64,000 nucleotides of DNA from Pacificibacter marinus (GCF_900109555.1 NZ_FNZV01000001.1:248001-312000), one strand, 5' to 3'; counted from the first letter of the stretch, positions 1 through 10,493 are shown. The notes: a model not told the origin generated them from the sequence alone. A program made the numbers and translations.

Positions 1-1481
1 TCGCCAGCAGGACCGTTGGACACTTGATCAGCACCGTATTTAATGATCTCAGCCGCCTTACCCGCCATCGTCATCGCGATGCGCTGATGGCACTCGTCTT
101 TGAACATGTTCAGACGATCCATTTCAGGCAGGCTCATCACCATCCCCAAAGCAGAACCGCGCGGAATGATTGTGGCTTTGTAAACCGGATCACATTTGGG
201 CAGGGTGATACCAACAATCGCGTGGCCTGCTTCGTGATAGGCTGTCATTTCTTTTTGCTCAGGCGTCATCACCATGGAGCGGCGTTCGGCGCCCATCATG
301 ACTTTGTCTTTCGCAGCTTCGAAATCGATCATTGTCACCACATTGCGGCCAATACGTGCGGCCATCAAAGCGGCTTCATTCACAAGGTTGGCCAGATCCG
401 CACCGGAAAAACCGGGGGTGCCGCGCGCGATGATGCGCAGATCAACTGCAGGTCCGAGCGGGATTTTACGCGCATGCACGCCCAAAATTTTCTCACGGCC
501 TTTGATGTCAGGATTTGGCACTGTGACTTGGCGATCAAAACGACCGGGACGCAGCAAAGCAGGATCCAACACGTCACGACGGTTGGTGGCCGCGACGATG
601 ATCACGCCCTCATTGGCTTCAAAACCATCCATTTCAACCAGCAATTGGTTGAGCGTTTGTTCGCGTTCGTCATTGCCGCCACCGTAACCAGCGCCACGGG
701 CACGGCCCACGGCGTCAATCTCATCGATGAACACAATACAAGGTGCGTTCTTTTTGGCCTGTTCAAACATGTCGCGCACACGGGAAGCACCGACACCGAC
801 AAACATTTCAACGAAATCAGAACCAGAAATGGTAAAGAATGGCACACCAGCCTCGCCCGCAATTGCGCGCGCCAGCAATGTTTTACCAGTCCCGGGAGGG
901 CCAACAAGCAAAGCACCTTTTGGAATTTTACCGCCAAGGCGTGAATACTTTTGTGGGTTGCGCAAGAACTCTACGATTTCTTCGAGCTCTTCTTTTGCCT
1001 CATCAATACCAGCGACATCGTCAAAGGTCACGCGTCCAGCTTTTTCGGTCAGCAACTTGGCTTTGGATTTGCCAAATCCCATCGCGCCGCCTTTGCCGCC
1101 ACCTTGCATGCGGTTCATAAAGAATATCCACACACCGATGATTAAAACAAACGGCAAGAAGGTGATCAGCAGCGATTGAAAGCCGCTTTGTTTTTGCGCT
1201 TTGCCTTTAAAGCTCACACCTTGATCAACAAGCTTGGTTGGCAAGTCCGCATCACCGGGGTTGATGGCGTATAATTCTGTGCCATCCGCCATCGTGTAGC
1301 TGACTTTTTCTCCGTTGATGTAAACGGATGAGACCGCACCGGCCTCAACATTTCTCATGAATTCGGAATAGTCTCTTTCGTCCGAGGCCATAGAGGATTG
1401 ATTGCCACCGACAACGTTAAACAACGCCACAACGAGCATCAAAAGTACCAGCCAAAAGGCGAGGTTTCGTGCATTACCCAA
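1..1481 (-). CDS. ftsH: ATP-dependent zinc metalloprotease FtsH (3' end outside window)
   Basis: Membrane-anchored AAA+ protease that degrades misfolded membrane proteins and selected short-lived regulators. Reading the minus strand gives two N-terminal membrane segments flanking a periplasmic loop, then the AAA domain with Walker A GPPGTGKT, Walker B VFIDEID, the arginine-rich second region of homology, and the zinc-binding HEAGH motif near position 240. The C-terminal part of the protease domain lies beyond base 1. No in-frame ATG exists at the N-terminus; the start chosen is TTG at 1481, preceded by GAGGAG, giving a protein beginning [10 protein letters not shown], which matches the usual alphaproteobacterial N-terminus. 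It is the last visible gene of the tol-pal-tilS series. Confidence 0.95.
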   Translation of the reverse strand, partial: MGNARNLAFWLVLLMLVVALFNVVGGNQSSMASDERDYSEFMRNVEAGAVSSVYINGEKVSYTMADGTELYAINPGDADLPTKLVDQGVSFKGKAQKQSGFQSLLITFLPFVLIIGVWIFFMNRMQGGGKGGAMGFGKSKAKLLTEKAGRVTFDDVAGIDEAKEELEEIVEFLRNPQKYSRLGGKIPKGALLVGPPGTGKTLLARAIAGEAGVPFFTISGSDFVEMFVGVGASRVRDMFEQAKKNAPCIVFIDEIDAVGRARGAGYGGGNDEREQTLNQLLVEMDGFEANEGVIIVAATNRRDVLDPALLRPGRFDRQVTVPNPDIKGREKILGVHARKIPLGPAVDLRIIARGTPGFSGADLANLVNEAALMAARIGRNVVTMIDFEAAKDKVMMGAERRSMVMTPEQKEMTAYHEAGHAIVGITLPKCDPVYKATIIPRGSALGMVMSLPEMDRLNMFKDECHQRIAMTMAGKAAEIIKYGADQVSNGPAG

Positions 1482-1560
1482 GAGAGGTCTCCTCGAAAAT
1501 TCAGACTCAGCGCAGGGGCGCTAAGCGGTTCACCTTAAAATAGGGATCGGTGGGGTAAGT

Positions 1561-2844
1561 TCAATGCGATAAAAGGGAAGTATACACCTGACCGCGTGGA
1601 TGAATCAGTTTTGCATCGGCAAAAATAGGCTCTTGGCCCGCTGGCGTGGCCGGATTGGCCAACGGTGCTGCAAGCAACATATCGCCTAAAAACACCGCAG
1701 GCGTAGACTTTAAGCTCTCACGTGGCAAACCGCCATCCGCGCGGGGGCCCAATTTCAGCAGCCCATCTTCGCCCAAAGCGCGCACAATAAGATCTTGCGT
1801 TTTGTCGCAGTTAACCTGCCAACGCCCGTCCCAAATCGCGTTTGGAACGCTCACTTTATCCGAAACAGCCGAAAATTCACGACACAAGCGAAAAGTTTCG
1901 CCTTGTCCAATCATCCGCACACCATGCAATGTCGCGTCTTTTTTGCGCACCATTGCCGACATAAATTCCTGTAATTTCATCCCACGCGGACCGTAATCTG
2001 CCGATGCGATCCATTTCAGCGCATGGGCCACCAAACGACGGTTCACTTCAGGGGCCCCCTCAGCAAAGCGTTTGCGATGCACAATTAGGTCGCCCCTGTC
2101 TTCTTCGACACAGTCAATGGCATGATCATGCGTGGCGATATCCAGTGCGGATTGCACTTGTGACAAGTGATCCATCACCCGTCCAACCACGTGAGCATCA
2201 ATGCCCAAATCTGTGAGCGCCGCCATGGCTTTGCGCGATTTCACCCGATCATAGGCTTCATCATCATTGCTTGGATCATCGATCCACGGTTGGCGCAAAT
2301 CACGCAAATATTGGCGCAGCTCGAACCGTTCTTGCATCAACAAAGGGCGCACCCATGTGATTCCATCCGATTGCCGCCTGCGCTGCATTCCCGTCAAACC
2401 ATCGATGCCAGAAGCCCGCGCCAGACGCATAAAAAATGTCTCAGCTTGATCATCAGCGGTGTGGCCCAACGCAATTGTGGTGATATCTTGGGTGGCGGCC
2501 CACTGCCCCATAAGATGATAGCGCGCACGGCGGGCCGCATCTTGCAGATTTCCGTCACCAGACCAGCCCGTCCACGTCAATGTTGTGTGTTTTATTTTCA
2601 GTTTTTCACAGGTTTCCGCCACGAATTGTGCTTCGCTAGCGGCCTCTGGACGCAAGCCATGATTGACGGTGACCGCGGACACACGCACGCCTTGGTCCAC
2701 GCCCCAATCCGCCATCAACCGCAAAAGTGCCATGGAATCTCCGCCACCAGACACCGCAACACCAACGTGCTTTGGCTTGTCAAATGTGAACGCTGCGGCA
2801 AAGAAATGCTTAAGCATGGCGCTGTGAGATGCTGTTTGGCTCAT
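1561..2844 (-). CDS. tilS: tRNA(Ile)-lysidine synthetase TilS
   Basis: ATP-dependent enzyme that attaches lysine to C34 of the CAU-anticodon isoleucine tRNA, changing both its codon reading and its aminoacylation identity; cytoplasmic and essential in most bacteria. The 427-residue product shows the PP-loop signature SGGGDSMALL at about residues 32-41 and the downstream VNHGLR and LGHTADDQAETFFMRL segments typical of the N-type ATP pyrophosphatase fold. It sits between cpoB and ftsH, a common arrangement in Rhodobacterales, with 72 bases separating it from cpoB and about 80 from ftsH. Confidence 0.95.
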   Translation of the reverse strand: MSQTASHSAMLKHFFAAAFTFDKPKHVGVAVSGGGDSMALLRLMADWGVDQGVRVSAVTVNHGLRPEAASEAQFVAETCEKLKIKHTTLTWTGWSGDGNLQDAARRARYHLMGQWAATQDITTIALGHTADDQAETFFMRLARASGIDGLTGMQRRRQSDGITWVRPLLMQERFELRQYLRDLRQPWIDDPSNDDEAYDRVKSRKAMAALTDLGIDAHVVGRVMDHLSQVQSALDIATHDHAIDCVEEDRGDLIVHRKRFAEGAPEVNRRLVAHALKWIASADYGPRGMKLQEFMSAMVRKKDATLHGVRMIGQGETFRLCREFSAVSDKVSVPNAIWDGRWQVNCDKTQDLIVRALGEDGLLKLGPRADGGLPRESLKSTPAVFLGDMLLAAPLANPATPAGQEPIFADAKLIHPRGQVYTSLLSH

Positions 2845-2916
2845 TGATTTGCTCGGGGCAAAACCGCTAACGCGGCCAACCGCACCCTGCCCCGTGTTTG
2901 ATTTGAACGATGCCCA

Positions 2917-3759
2917 TTATTGGCAGCCAAGCGTTTGACGTTCTGCGTCTGCTTGAGTGGATTCTTGGGACCCTGGGAAACGACTGCCCACTTCGCCAAG
3001 CATCACACACCCCTTGTCCATGTGACCAAGGGCAACCATAGATGAACCGAGACGCAAAAGTGCAGTTGGCGCACGCTCGCCCTCGGATGAGGTGTTGAAG
3101 CTGTCCAAATAAGAACGCGCAGCTTCAGAGGTTTGCCCCAGTTTGTTTAGGGCTTCGCCGCGCATAAAATGCGCCTCTGCGGTCAAAAAGCCGCCTGTGT
3201 AATTTTGTGCAAAAGCTCCAAAGCCAGAGGCCGCAATGTCATAGGATCCCTCAGAATAGGCCGTCATTGCAGCATCAAAATCGGCTTGTTCGGCTTCAGC
3301 CAATTGGCCGCCTTCCATATCGGGTTGGCTGCCGGGGCCAACAACGACAATATCGCTTGCACCGCTTGCCGCCTCAGCCCCCCCCAAAGGTTCAAGTGCC
3401 GGCAAATTGCCAACATCGCAGGCAGCTTCCAGATCACAAATGCGGAAGTTCATATCATCAAGCTGTCTGGTGCCATCAGACACGATTTGGTCCAGACGAA
3501 ACTCAAGTTGTTCGATTTTGGATGTCAGTTTGGTGAGGCTCGCCTCAAACAAATCGACCCGCTCCAATGTCGATGTCCCACCAAACGCCGTGTTCGGCGC
3601 GCCAGTGGTCGACAGTTCTCGTTTAAGTTTAACGATCTCAACCGATAAAACCGCCGCTTCTTGGCGTAAATCTGCCAAGGTTTGTGCGTCTTGCGCAAAG
3701 AGCGGCGATGCAAAGCCCAAGCCGAAAACCATCGCAGTTGTCATCAAAATGCGTTTCAT
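2917..3759 (-). CDS. cpoB: Tol-Pal system coordinator CpoB (YbgF)
   Basis: Periplasmic protein that in the family links Tol-Pal function with peptidoglycan synthesis at the division site. The start at 3759 gives about 280 residues opening with a clear signal peptide (MKRILMTTAM, hydrophobic core, cleavage after SPLFA). An upstream in-frame ATG at 3777 would only add MKKGGG; both are possible, but the later one has the AAGGGTGG-like ribosome site and the cleaner signal peptide. The N-terminal half has a heptad-like coiled coil (about residues 20-100) for trimerisation; the C-terminal half has TPR-type repeats (AMTAYSEGSYDIAASGF, AEAHFMRGEALNKLGQ). It follows pal by about 30 bases. Confidence 0.9.
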   Translation of the reverse strand: MKRILMTTAMVFGLGFASPLFAQDAQTLADLRQEAAVLSVEIVKLKRELSTTGAPNTAFGGTSTLERVDLFEASLTKLTSKIEQLEFRLDQIVSDGTRQLDDMNFRICDLEAACDVGNLPALEPLGGAEAASGASDIVVVGPGSQPDMEGGQLAEAEQADFDAAMTAYSEGSYDIAASGFGAFAQNYTGGFLTAEAHFMRGEALNKLGQTSEAARSYLDSFNTSSEGERAPTALLRLGSSMVALGHMDKGCVMLGEVGSRFPGSQESTQADAERQTLGCQ

Positions 3760-3788
3760 ACCGCCACCCTTTTTCATGTCGTTTTGCC

Positions 3789-4337
3789 TCAGCTAATGCC
3801 TGCACCCGCAGCCAAAACGGTGACTGCGCGGCGGTTTTTTGCATAGCAGACTTCGCTTGAACACACTTCGATGGGGCGCTCTTTGCCGTATGTGATTGGT
3901 TTCAATCGCGCTGGATTCACGCCCTGCGAGATCAGATAATCTTGCACAGCTGCGGCACGTCGGCTGCCAAGCGCAAGGTTGTAATCACGGGTGCCCTGTT
4001 CGTCCGCGTGGCCTTCGATAATCGCAGTGTAGGCTGGGTTTGCCATAAGCCAACCTGCCTGCTGCGCCAAAAGTCCGCGCGACTCGTCAGTCAAAGTGGA
4101 CTGATCCACCAAGAACAAGACGCGATCCCCGATTGCTTGGTTGAAATACGCAACCGAGGACGGATCATTGGCCGAGCCAGCAATCATGCCTCCGTTTGCG
4201 CCCAAAGCGCCGTTGGCGTTTGTTGAACTGCCAAAACGATCAGGGTTTGTACATGCGGTCAAGGCCAGCGCAGACACCAAAACAAGTGCCGTCAGCTTGC
4301 GCGATCCACGCGGTTTGAGTGTAAGTGTCTGTGTCAT
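3789..4337 (-). CDS. pal: Peptidoglycan-associated lipoprotein Pal
   Basis: Outer-membrane lipoprotein that binds peptidoglycan non-covalently and is the outer-membrane partner of TolB. The 182-residue product has a lipoprotein signal peptide with lipobox LTAC (Cys29) and a C-terminal OmpA-like domain, with the diaminopimelate-binding region IEGHADEQGTRDYNLALGSR and the closing ITYGKERP segment. It lies 84 bases downstream of tolB, and that spacer contains a small GC hairpin that may tune expression of the distal genes. Confidence 0.96.
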   Translation of the reverse strand: MTQTLTLKPRGSRKLTALVLVSALALTACTNPDRFGSSTNANGALGANGGMIAGSANDPSSVAYFNQAIGDRVLFLVDQSTLTDESRGLLAQQAGWLMANPAYTAIIEGHADEQGTRDYNLALGSRRAAAVQDYLISQGVNPARLKPITYGKERPIEVCSSEVCYAKNRRAVTVLAAGAGIS

Positions 4338-4388
4338 CCGTCTATCCTTTGCGGAATGTCTTATTGCTCGTTTTACCGAAGTATAGCA

Positions 4389-4407
4389 CCCCCAATGTCC
4401 CTTGGGG
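4389..4407 (-). other. Hairpin in the tolB-pal spacer
   Basis: CCCCAA and TTGGGG form a perfect 6-bp stem with a 6-base loop between the tolB stop and the pal start. There is no strong T tract after it, so it is more likely a transcript-stabilising or attenuating element than a full terminator. Its role is inferred. Confidence 0.4.
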
Positions 4408-4421
4408 AGTGCGCAGTCTCA

Positions 4422-5774
4422 CTATTTCAAAAGGGGCGACCAAGCGGGGTCTGATGCGCCTGATGTGGTCGGTATACGGCGCAGGTTTCTGCCTGAAATA
4501 TCGACAGAATACAGCGCAGCTTGGCCTTCTGCACCTTGCGTTTCTCGGGTGAACATAATCACACGGCCATTGGGTGACCATGTGGGGCCTTCGTCCAAGA
4601 ACGATGCTGTCAGCAAGCGTTCTTCTGATCCATCTGTGCGCATCACCCCAATGTGGAACCGCCCGTTGGCTTGTTTTGTAAAAGCAACCAAATCACCACG
4701 CGGGGACCAAATCGGCGTGCCATAGCGCCCTTGACCAAAGGAAATACGTTTGGCATCGCCCCCTGCCGCGTCCATCACATACAATTGCGGAGTGCCCGAA
4801 CGATCGCTTTCAAACACAATCTTTGATCCGTCAGGTGAAAAAGACGGTGCGGTTTCAATCGCCGGCGTGTTGGTCAAACGGGCTGCCTGCCCCGATGCGA
4901 TGTCCATACGGTACAAATCAGTGTTCGCGCCTGTGGATACGGAATAGACAACAGAGCGTCCATCTGGTGAAAAGCGAGGTGCAAACGACATGCTTTCCGT
5001 CGGCACAGGCAACTTGCTGCGCGACACAGTGCCCACGTCCAGCATCATGATTTGCGGAAAGCCACTTTCATATGATGTATACAGCACGCGGTCGCCAGTC
5101 GGTGAAAACCGTGGGGCCAAAACGATTGAGGCGTCATCGGTCAAATACTGCAAGTTCGCGCCATCATAATCCATAACAGCAAGTCGCTTTTGGCGCGCTT
5201 GCTTTGATCCGGTTTCTGATACGAACACCACACGACTGTCGAAATATGCGCCTTCGCCCGTGATGCGGCTGTAAACCTCATCCGCCACTTTATGGGCAAT
5301 ACGGCGCCAACTTTGGGACGTGCCAGCAAGCTGCAATCCAGAGCCAAGCTGCCCATTGGAAAATACATCAAACACGCGAAATTTAACAGACAGGTTGCCT
5401 GAGCCATCAACACTGACAGCCCCCGTCACCAGACCTTGCACGTTGATTGCTTTCCAATCAGCGTATTGAACAGGGCTCTCAAAAGATGTCACGTTTGAAA
5501 TATATGCACTGTCCGGCACTTCGCGAAACAGCCCTGTGCCGACAAGATCCGCTGCAATCACATCAGAAATCTGTTTGGCAAATTCCGCAGCTTGCGCGGT
5601 TTCAGCGATGAAATCAGGGACGGCCACGGGAAGCGGTTCAATCACACCTTGTGTGAGTTCCAACTTAAGCGGGCCCGGATCTTGCGCAAACGCAGCAGGC
5701 GCAGCGATAAAGCTAAGTGCAGCCAAGGCAGCGCAGCCTGCAAAGCGACGGGCAAAAGTGGTTAGGCGTGTCAT
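4422..5774 (-). CDS. tolB: Tol-Pal system beta-propeller protein TolB
   Basis: Periplasmic protein that shuttles between Pal and TolA to relocate Pal during outer-membrane constriction. The 450 residues start with a Sec signal peptide ending APAAFAQD, followed by the N-terminal alpha/beta domain (to about residue 170) and a C-terminal six-bladed propeller. The blades are visible as repeats such as [58 protein letters not shown] and [13 protein letters not shown]. Its ATG overlaps the tolA stop by four bases, indicating translational coupling. Confidence 0.97.
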   Translation of the reverse strand: MTRLTTFARRFAGCAALAALSFIAAPAAFAQDPGPLKLELTQGVIEPLPVAVPDFIAETAQAAEFAKQISDVIAADLVGTGLFREVPDSAYISNVTSFESPVQYADWKAINVQGLVTGAVSVDGSGNLSVKFRVFDVFSNGQLGSGLQLAGTSQSWRRIAHKVADEVYSRITGEGAYFDSRVVFVSETGSKQARQKRLAVMDYDGANLQYLTDDASIVLAPRFSPTGDRVLYTSYESGFPQIMMLDVGTVSRSKLPVPTESMSFAPRFSPDGRSVVYSVSTGANTDLYRMDIASGQAARLTNTPAIETAPSFSPDGSKIVFESDRSGTPQLYVMDAAGGDAKRISFGQGRYGTPIWSPRGDLVAFTKQANGRFHIGVMRTDGSEERLLTASFLDEGPTWSPNGRVIMFTRETQGAEGQAALYSVDISGRNLRRIPTTSGASDPAWSPLLK

Positions 5775-6943
5775 TTAAACCTCATGTTTTCGGGGTTAAA
5801 TAGAATCTCGATATCTTTCCAACTGTCAAATTTTTCAGCTGGAAGCGAATAGCCGTCACGGCCACAACGAATGATCGCGCGGCGCGCTGTTTGAAAGGCT
5901 TGCTCGGCAGAGGCAGCGTCGCCCCCCGTCGATCCAAGCAATCTTATGGACCCAGTGATAGGCGTGCCATCTTGGTTCATCGATAGTCCAACAGTCACTT
6001 TCGTGCGCTGCGCTTCTGTCGACATAGAGCCCGTGTTCCAACACTGCGATACAGCCACACGCAAAGCGTCTTTTTCGCCTGCACTCATCGGTGGTCCAGC
6101 GGGGCGACTTGGAGCGGCGGGTGTATCTGCCGCGGCTTCAGCTGCCAACGCAGCGACTGCATCAGCGGCAGCATCTGCCACGGCGTCTGCAGCTGCATTC
6201 GCGGCGGCATCGGCTTTCGCATCCGCAGTGGTATTTGCTGTGGTCTCTGACTTTGCTTTGTCTTCTGCCTGCTGTGCAGCTTGGCGCACAACAGATTGTG
6301 GGCGTGCTTTGGGGCGCGGTGAAGATGTCATGCCAGATGGTGTGTCCGCTTCGGTCACGGTCTCAGTCACGGCCTCTTGCGGCGCGGCCGCCGGCACATC
6401 AGGCACGACCTCGGCAGTGGCTTCGGCGTCTGGCGACACCTCTGGCGTGGCTTGATCCGCGATATCTGGCGTTTGATCTGGGTTCACCACAGCTTCGGGC
6501 GCGATGCGCGGCACAGGGCGCGGCGTCGGTTCTTGGTTAGCGACGTCAGGCAAGCTTGCGCCAGAATCCTCGACAGAAAATTCAGGAGCTGGCGGAACCG
6601 GTGCTGTTGGTGCAACAGGCAAAGGCGGGGCTTGATCTGCAGGACTTGGATCAGGCGGCGTTTCGGGTCTGGCCTTTGGTGGCGGCATCCGCTCAGGGGC
6701 CGCAAGCGCTGCACTCTCAGTCGAGCTGTCAATTGTGGGTGCAGAAATTTTCGGGGCTTCATTCGCAACATCAGGCGCAGTTTCGACACGGCTGAGCGCT
6801 GCGAAATCAGATTCTGAAATCAGCGACACTTCTTGTGATTGCACAGTCTCGGTATCGCGCGGGCTTAGAAAAAAGCCCCCAAACAACACGTATGCCACAA
6901 GCCCGAAATGTGCCCCAGCCGAGATATATTGACCCGTATTCAC
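5771..6943 (-). CDS. tolA: Tol-Pal system inner-membrane energy transducer TolA
   Basis: Inner-membrane protein that spans the periplasm and is energised by TolQR. The 390-residue product has one N-terminal membrane segment (about residues 8-27), a long low-complexity middle rich in Pro, Ala, Glu and Asp (residues about 60-290, including the [18 protein letters not shown] stretch), and a C-terminal TonB/TolA-like domain of roughly 100 residues containing QCWNTGSMS and [13 protein letters not shown]. The middle part is compositionally biased and should align poorly between species. The gene begins 10 bases after tolR and overlaps tolB. Confidence 0.92.
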   Translation of the reverse strand: MNTGQYISAGAHFGLVAYVLFGGFFLSPRDTETVQSQEVSLISESDFAALSRVETAPDVANEAPKISAPTIDSSTESAALAAPERMPPPKARPETPPDPSPADQAPPLPVAPTAPVPPAPEFSVEDSGASLPDVANQEPTPRPVPRIAPEAVVNPDQTPDIADQATPEVSPDAEATAEVVPDVPAAAPQEAVTETVTEADTPSGMTSSPRPKARPQSVVRQAAQQAEDKAKSETTANTTADAKADAAANAAADAVADAAADAVAALAAEAAADTPAAPSRPAGPPMSAGEKDALRVAVSQCWNTGSMSTEAQRTKVTVGLSMNQDGTPITGSIRLLGSTGGDAASAEQAFQTARRAIIRCGRDGYSLPAEKFDSWKDIEILFNPENMRFK

Positions 6944-6953
6944 GTGGACCGCC

Positions 6954-7439
6954 TCAGTTTTCTGTGCTCACAGAAGAGCCATCCAAACGCGGACCGCCCT
7001 GCTCTGTCACCAAACCGATATTGCGAAATCCGCCCGCGTTGAGCGCGCCCATGACTTGGACAACCTTTTCATAAGGGATAGATCCGTCAGCGCGCAAAAA
7101 CACTTTATCGTCCGTGCGCTCAGCTGCGATTGCGCGCAGCTTTGTGACCAACTCGTCTTGGGGTTCTTCGTTGTTCATCAACAACACGCGCCCATCAGCC
7201 GTAAGCGTGATCGACAAAGGGTCTTCGCTTTCTTGCGGCAAAGCTGTAGCGGCTGTTTCTGGTAATTCGACAGGCACACCGACGGTCATCATCGGCGCGG
7301 CCACCATAAAGATGATCAACAACACCAACATCACGTCAACAAACGGCGTGACGTTGATTTCGCTCATAGCGGCAGATTGCCCACGACGTCGGCCTCTGCG
7401 TCCGCCCCCACCTTGGCGTTTTACAACTCCCGCGCCCAT
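6954..7439 (-). CDS. tolR: Tol-Pal system proton-channel subunit TolR
   Basis: ExbD/TolR family subunit that pairs with TolQ to convert proton motive force into movement of TolA. The 161-residue product has a basic glycine-rich N-terminus, a single membrane helix at about residues 29-50 carrying the conserved acidic residue (VTPFVDVMLVLLIIFM; the Asp is the predicted proton-relay residue), and a periplasmic domain containing LRADGSIPYEKVVQVM. It starts three bases after the tolQ stop. Confidence 0.97.
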   Translation of the reverse strand: MGAGVVKRQGGGGRRGRRRGQSAAMSEINVTPFVDVMLVLLIIFMVAAPMMTVGVPVELPETAATALPQESEDPLSITLTADGRVLLMNNEEPQDELVTKLRAIAAERTDDKVFLRADGSIPYEKVVQVMGALNAGGFRNIGLVTEQGGPRLDGSSVSTEN

Positions 7440-7442
7440 GGT

Positions 7443-8138
7443 TCAGGAATCCAATTCGCGAGACAAGATGGTTGAAAACTCATCAGCAAAGGCCTCATAC
7501 CCGCCCAACACTCTGTCGCTGTCCGCAGACAATTTATTGTAAAACACAACGGCAGGGATCGCAGCCAAAAGGCCCAAAGCCGTGGCCAAAAGCGCTTCGG
7601 CAATACCAGGTGCCACAACAGCTAGGTTTGTGGATTGTGCCAAGGCGATGTCTTCAAAAGCGGTTTTGATACCCCAGACAGTCCCGAACAAACCAATGAA
7701 CGGACCAGTTGAACCCACGGTGGCCAAAAAAGACAATTGCCCGTTCATCTTTTCCGCTTCTTTGGAAATAGCCACATCCATTGACCGATCAATGCGCGAC
7801 CCAGCGCCTGCAATCAATCCGCCATCAGCGCGGTGCGAACGACGCCATTCGGTCATGCCCGCAACGAAAACCCGTTCGGGCGCAGTCGCTGGCGCTCCCG
7901 CGATTTTGTCAAACAAATCATCAAGTGGCTCACCCGACCAAAAAGCTTGATCAAAGGCTGCAGCCGCGGATTTGGCTTTGCGAAAAGCGATGTGTTTTTG
8001 GATGATGATAGACCACGACCAAAAGGACGCGGTGATCAACATCAACATCACCAATTTCACTGTAAAAGTTGCGCGCATAAACAACGCCAACAAGGAGAAA
8101 TCAATCTCCTGCGCCATTGCGAGGGTTTGTGGTTCCAT
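7443..8138 (-). CDS. tolQ: Tol-Pal system proton-channel subunit TolQ
   Basis: MotA/TolQ/ExbB-family inner-membrane protein of 231 residues with three membrane segments: about residues 15-45, then the pair at about 135-160 (FLATVGSTGPFIGLFGTVWGI) and 175-200 (VAPGIAEALLATALGLLAAIPAVVF). The last two segments carry the family signature. It is the first of the tightly packed tolQRAB genes and lies about 150 bases after ybgC; that gap probably contains an internal promoter, though no convincing box was picked out by eye. Confidence 0.97.
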   Translation of the reverse strand: MEPQTLAMAQEIDFSLLALFMRATFTVKLVMLMLITASFWSWSIIIQKHIAFRKAKSAAAAFDQAFWSGEPLDDLFDKIAGAPATAPERVFVAGMTEWRRSHRADGGLIAGAGSRIDRSMDVAISKEAEKMNGQLSFLATVGSTGPFIGLFGTVWGIKTAFEDIALAQSTNLAVVAPGIAEALLATALGLLAAIPAVVFYNKLSADSDRVLGGYEAFADEFSTILSRELDS

Positions 8139-8287
8139 GATCTGCTCTTTTCCGCCTGTGCCGCTGTTTGCGCGACTTGTTGTTATCCTATGATTTACCC
8201 GATGAGCAGGGGTTGCGCCAACACTTAGATGTGAACGATGTGTAATCTACGGGGAAAACGCCCCAAAACCCTGCAGGTTTCGGCCAT

Positions 8288-8677
8288 TTAATGCAGATTT
8301 CGGCGAATAGTTGCCGGAAGCCGCGCGGGCTGCCCCGTTTCGTTCAAAGCAACCAATGTCACCTGTGATGTAAACAGCAGTTCTTGGCCGCGCCTGACCA
8401 CCTGATTGAGCACGATACGCACGCCAGTCATGGAATCGACGACTGTTTCAACGATCAAATCTTCGTCGAATTTGGCAGGCATAAGATAATCGGCTTCGAC
8501 ACGGCGCACGGCGAAAACGATACCCTCGTTCGCTTTCAACGCGACCTGATCAACACCTGTCGCGCGCACCCATTCCGTACGGGCACGCTCGATGAACTTA
8601 AAATAGTTGGCGTAATAGACAATGCCCGCGAGGTCCGTGTCCTCGTAGTAGACGTGAACGGGGAACGTGTGAGGCAT
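8288..8677 (-). CDS. ybgC: Tol-Pal-associated acyl-CoA thioesterase YbgC
   Basis: Hot-dog-fold thioesterase of 129 residues that in characterised relatives hydrolyses short or long acyl-CoA (or acyl-ACP) and is usually the first gene of tol-pal clusters. The signature VYYEDTDLAGIVYYANYFKF, containing the catalytic Asp, lies at about residues 9-28, followed by the ERARTEWVR helix. The genomic position upstream of tolQ agrees with this assignment. Confidence 0.95.
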   Translation of the reverse strand: MPHTFPVHVYYEDTDLAGIVYYANYFKFIERARTEWVRATGVDQVALKANEGIVFAVRRVEADYLMPAKFDEDLIVETVVDSMTGVRIVLNQVVRRGQELLFTSQVTLVALNETGQPARLPATIRRNLH

Positions 8678-8739
8678 GGTGTTTCCTTAAGCGCTATTTT
8701 CACCAAGGCTATGCGCCGTATGTGACAAGTGCAAGACGC

Positions 8740-9390
8740 CTAGCCCGCAATAAGACGCGCATAAAGACGCAAAGCATGTGACGCATCGCGCGCAGCAGCG
8801 GGCAAAATCGGGTCATATGAAGCACGTAAAACATTCGCCACATCGGGGCGAATGACCGCACCAGCCTCGGTCAGGGCCAGCGGGCTTTCTTGGGTGAACA
8901 CCTTGTCTGACCACAGCAACAACGCCTGCGCCGCTTGAGACAATGCAATCACATCGGCAGGCACATCATCCATCGCGCCGCCCATGCGCACGAAAGTGAA
9001 ACAGGCTTTGATCGCGCCGTCGTCATCGAAACGGAATGCGCGGTATTGATGCGCATTGCGGTCGATCAACGTGGCCACACGCGCCTCAAGATCAGGGATC
9101 ATGTCGCCCATATTGGGCACGTCCAACAATTCGTTCCAGTCCGAGAAAAAGAACATCATCAAATTAGACCCAAGCTCAGGATCGGTTTCGGCAATCTCGG
9201 CCCCGGCTATGACAACCGCTGCCTCAATCGCCCCCTTAATGACCGCGAGCGAGTCCTCTTTGACACCAAAGACAACCGGCGCGACAGGGCGCCCCCAACG
9301 TGCAAACACATAGTCACCACTGGTGCGGGTAAAGTAGGCTTCAACAGCTTCGGGCGTAAACTGTGGGGTCTCAGTCGATGCGTCAATCAT
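8740..9390 (-). CDS. Hypothetical protein of unknown function (216 aa)
   Basis: I do not recognise a named family. The start at 9390 (MIDASTETPQ) is preceded by AAGGAGACCCCC, a very good ribosome-binding site; a longer frame to 9510 would run into ruvB and is unlikely. The product is soluble-looking, acidic and mostly helical, with no signal peptide or membrane segment and no visible catalytic motif; notable segments are YVFARWGRPVAPVVFG, FFFSDWNELLDVPN and CFTFVRMGG. It begins 56 bases after ruvB on the same strand, so it may be the last gene of the ruv operon. A role in recombination is not supported by sequence. Confidence 0.7.
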   Translation of the reverse strand: MIDASTETPQFTPEAVEAYFTRTSGDYVFARWGRPVAPVVFGVKEDSLAVIKGAIEAAVVIAGAEIAETDPELGSNLMMFFFSDWNELLDVPNMGDMIPDLEARVATLIDRNAHQYRAFRFDDDGAIKACFTFVRMGGAMDDVPADVIALSQAAQALLLWSDKVFTQESPLALTEAGAVIRPDVANVLRASYDPILPAAARDASHALRLYARLIAG

Positions 9391-9446
9391 GGGGGTCTCC
9401 TTTGCGCCTTTAGATGCGCAATTCGGATGCGATACGCAAGCGTGAT

Positions 9447-10490
9447 CTATTTGCCAAACATATCCGTTTGATCCGGTTTTTGCGGCGGCTGCATGCCCAG
9501 ATGGTGCCAAGATTTTTGCGTCAACATGCGCCCACGCGGCGTGCGCTGGATCAGGCCTTGTTGCAACAAATACGGCTCAATCACGTCTTCGATCGCATCG
9601 CGACTTTCCGACAGTGCTGCCGCAAGAGTTTCAACCCCGACAGGCCCCCCTTGGTAATTTTGCGCGATCAACAAAAGATAGCGCCTATCAGCCCCATCAA
9701 GACCAAGATGATCGACACCAAGCCGCGTCAGAGCATTGTCGGCAATGGCATGGGTGATATGCCCGTCCCCTTCCACCACCGCAAAATCCAAAACACGGCG
9801 CAAAAGACGCCCCGCGATCCGCGGTGTGCCACGGGCGCGTTTGGCAATTTCATGCGCGCCAGCATCGTCAGCAGGCACACCAAGCATGCGCGCCCCACGG
9901 GTGACGATTTCATGCAATTCGTCTGTGGTATAGAATTGCAAACGCGTTGGAATGCCGAAACGATCGCGCAACGGCGTACTGAGCAATCCCATCCGCGTGG
10001 TCGCGCCCACAAGCGTAAAGGGCTGCAATTCGATGCGCACAGTCCGCGCGGCAGGCCCCTCGCCGATCACCAAATCCAGTTCAAAATCTTCCATCGCGGG
10101 ATACAAGATTTCTTCAACCACAGGATTCATGCGGTGGATTTCATCGATGAACAGCACGTCGCGTGCCTCAAGATTGGTGAGGATCGCAGCCAAATCACCC
10201 GCACGGGCCAAAACAGGCCCAGATGTCATTTTGAAATTCACCCCAAGCTCGCGTGCCATGATTTGGGCCAGAGTTGTTTTACCCAAACCGGGCGGGCCGT
10301 AGAACAGCACGTGATCCATGGTTTCTTCGCGTTTTCGCGCGGATTCGATGAAAATACGCAGGTTTGCGCGCGCTTCTTGTTGCCCGATAAATTCGTCCAG
10401 CGTTTGCGGCCGCAATGCGCGGTCTGCATCTTGTGGCTGACGCTCTGGACGCAGGGTCTCGTCGGGTTCAATCGGGTCAAACTCATCCAT
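9447..10490 (-). CDS. ruvB: Holliday junction branch-migration helicase RuvB
   Basis: AAA+ motor that, as hexamers with RuvA, drives branch migration of Holliday junctions. The 347 residues include Walker [12 protein letters not shown] (about 65-75), Walker B LFIDEIHR, sensor 1 segment VGATTRMG, the arginine finger region [12 protein letters not shown], and the C-terminal winged helix ending with the [10 protein letters not shown] segment. It follows ruvA after three bases in the order ruvC-ruvA-ruvB. Confidence 0.98.
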   Translation of the reverse strand: MDEFDPIEPDETLRPERQPQDADRALRPQTLDEFIGQQEARANLRIFIESARKREETMDHVLFYGPPGLGKTTLAQIMARELGVNFKMTSGPVLARAGDLAAILTNLEARDVLFIDEIHRMNPVVEEILYPAMEDFELDLVIGEGPAARTVRIELQPFTLVGATTRMGLLSTPLRDRFGIPTRLQFYTTDELHEIVTRGARMLGVPADDAGAHEIAKRARGTPRIAGRLLRRVLDFAVVEGDGHITHAIADNALTRLGVDHLGLDGADRRYLLLIAQNYQGGPVGVETLAAALSESRDAIEDVIEPYLLQQGLIQRTPRGRMLTQKSWHHLGMQPPQKPDQTDMFGK

Positions 10491-10493
10491 GGA

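Noticed and set aside
2167-2847. Long plus-strand frame opposite tilS
   Set aside because: It is antisense to the clear TilS frame, lacks a ribosome site and has Cys/His/Arg-rich composition typical of a shadow frame.
5771-6943. Ala/Pro/Asp repeats in tolA as a novel repeat system
   Set aside because: Low-complexity linker expected in TolA.
8132-8136. GGAAC on the minus strand near the start of tolQ
   Set aside because: It is inside the coding start of tolQ and has no matching -10 element.
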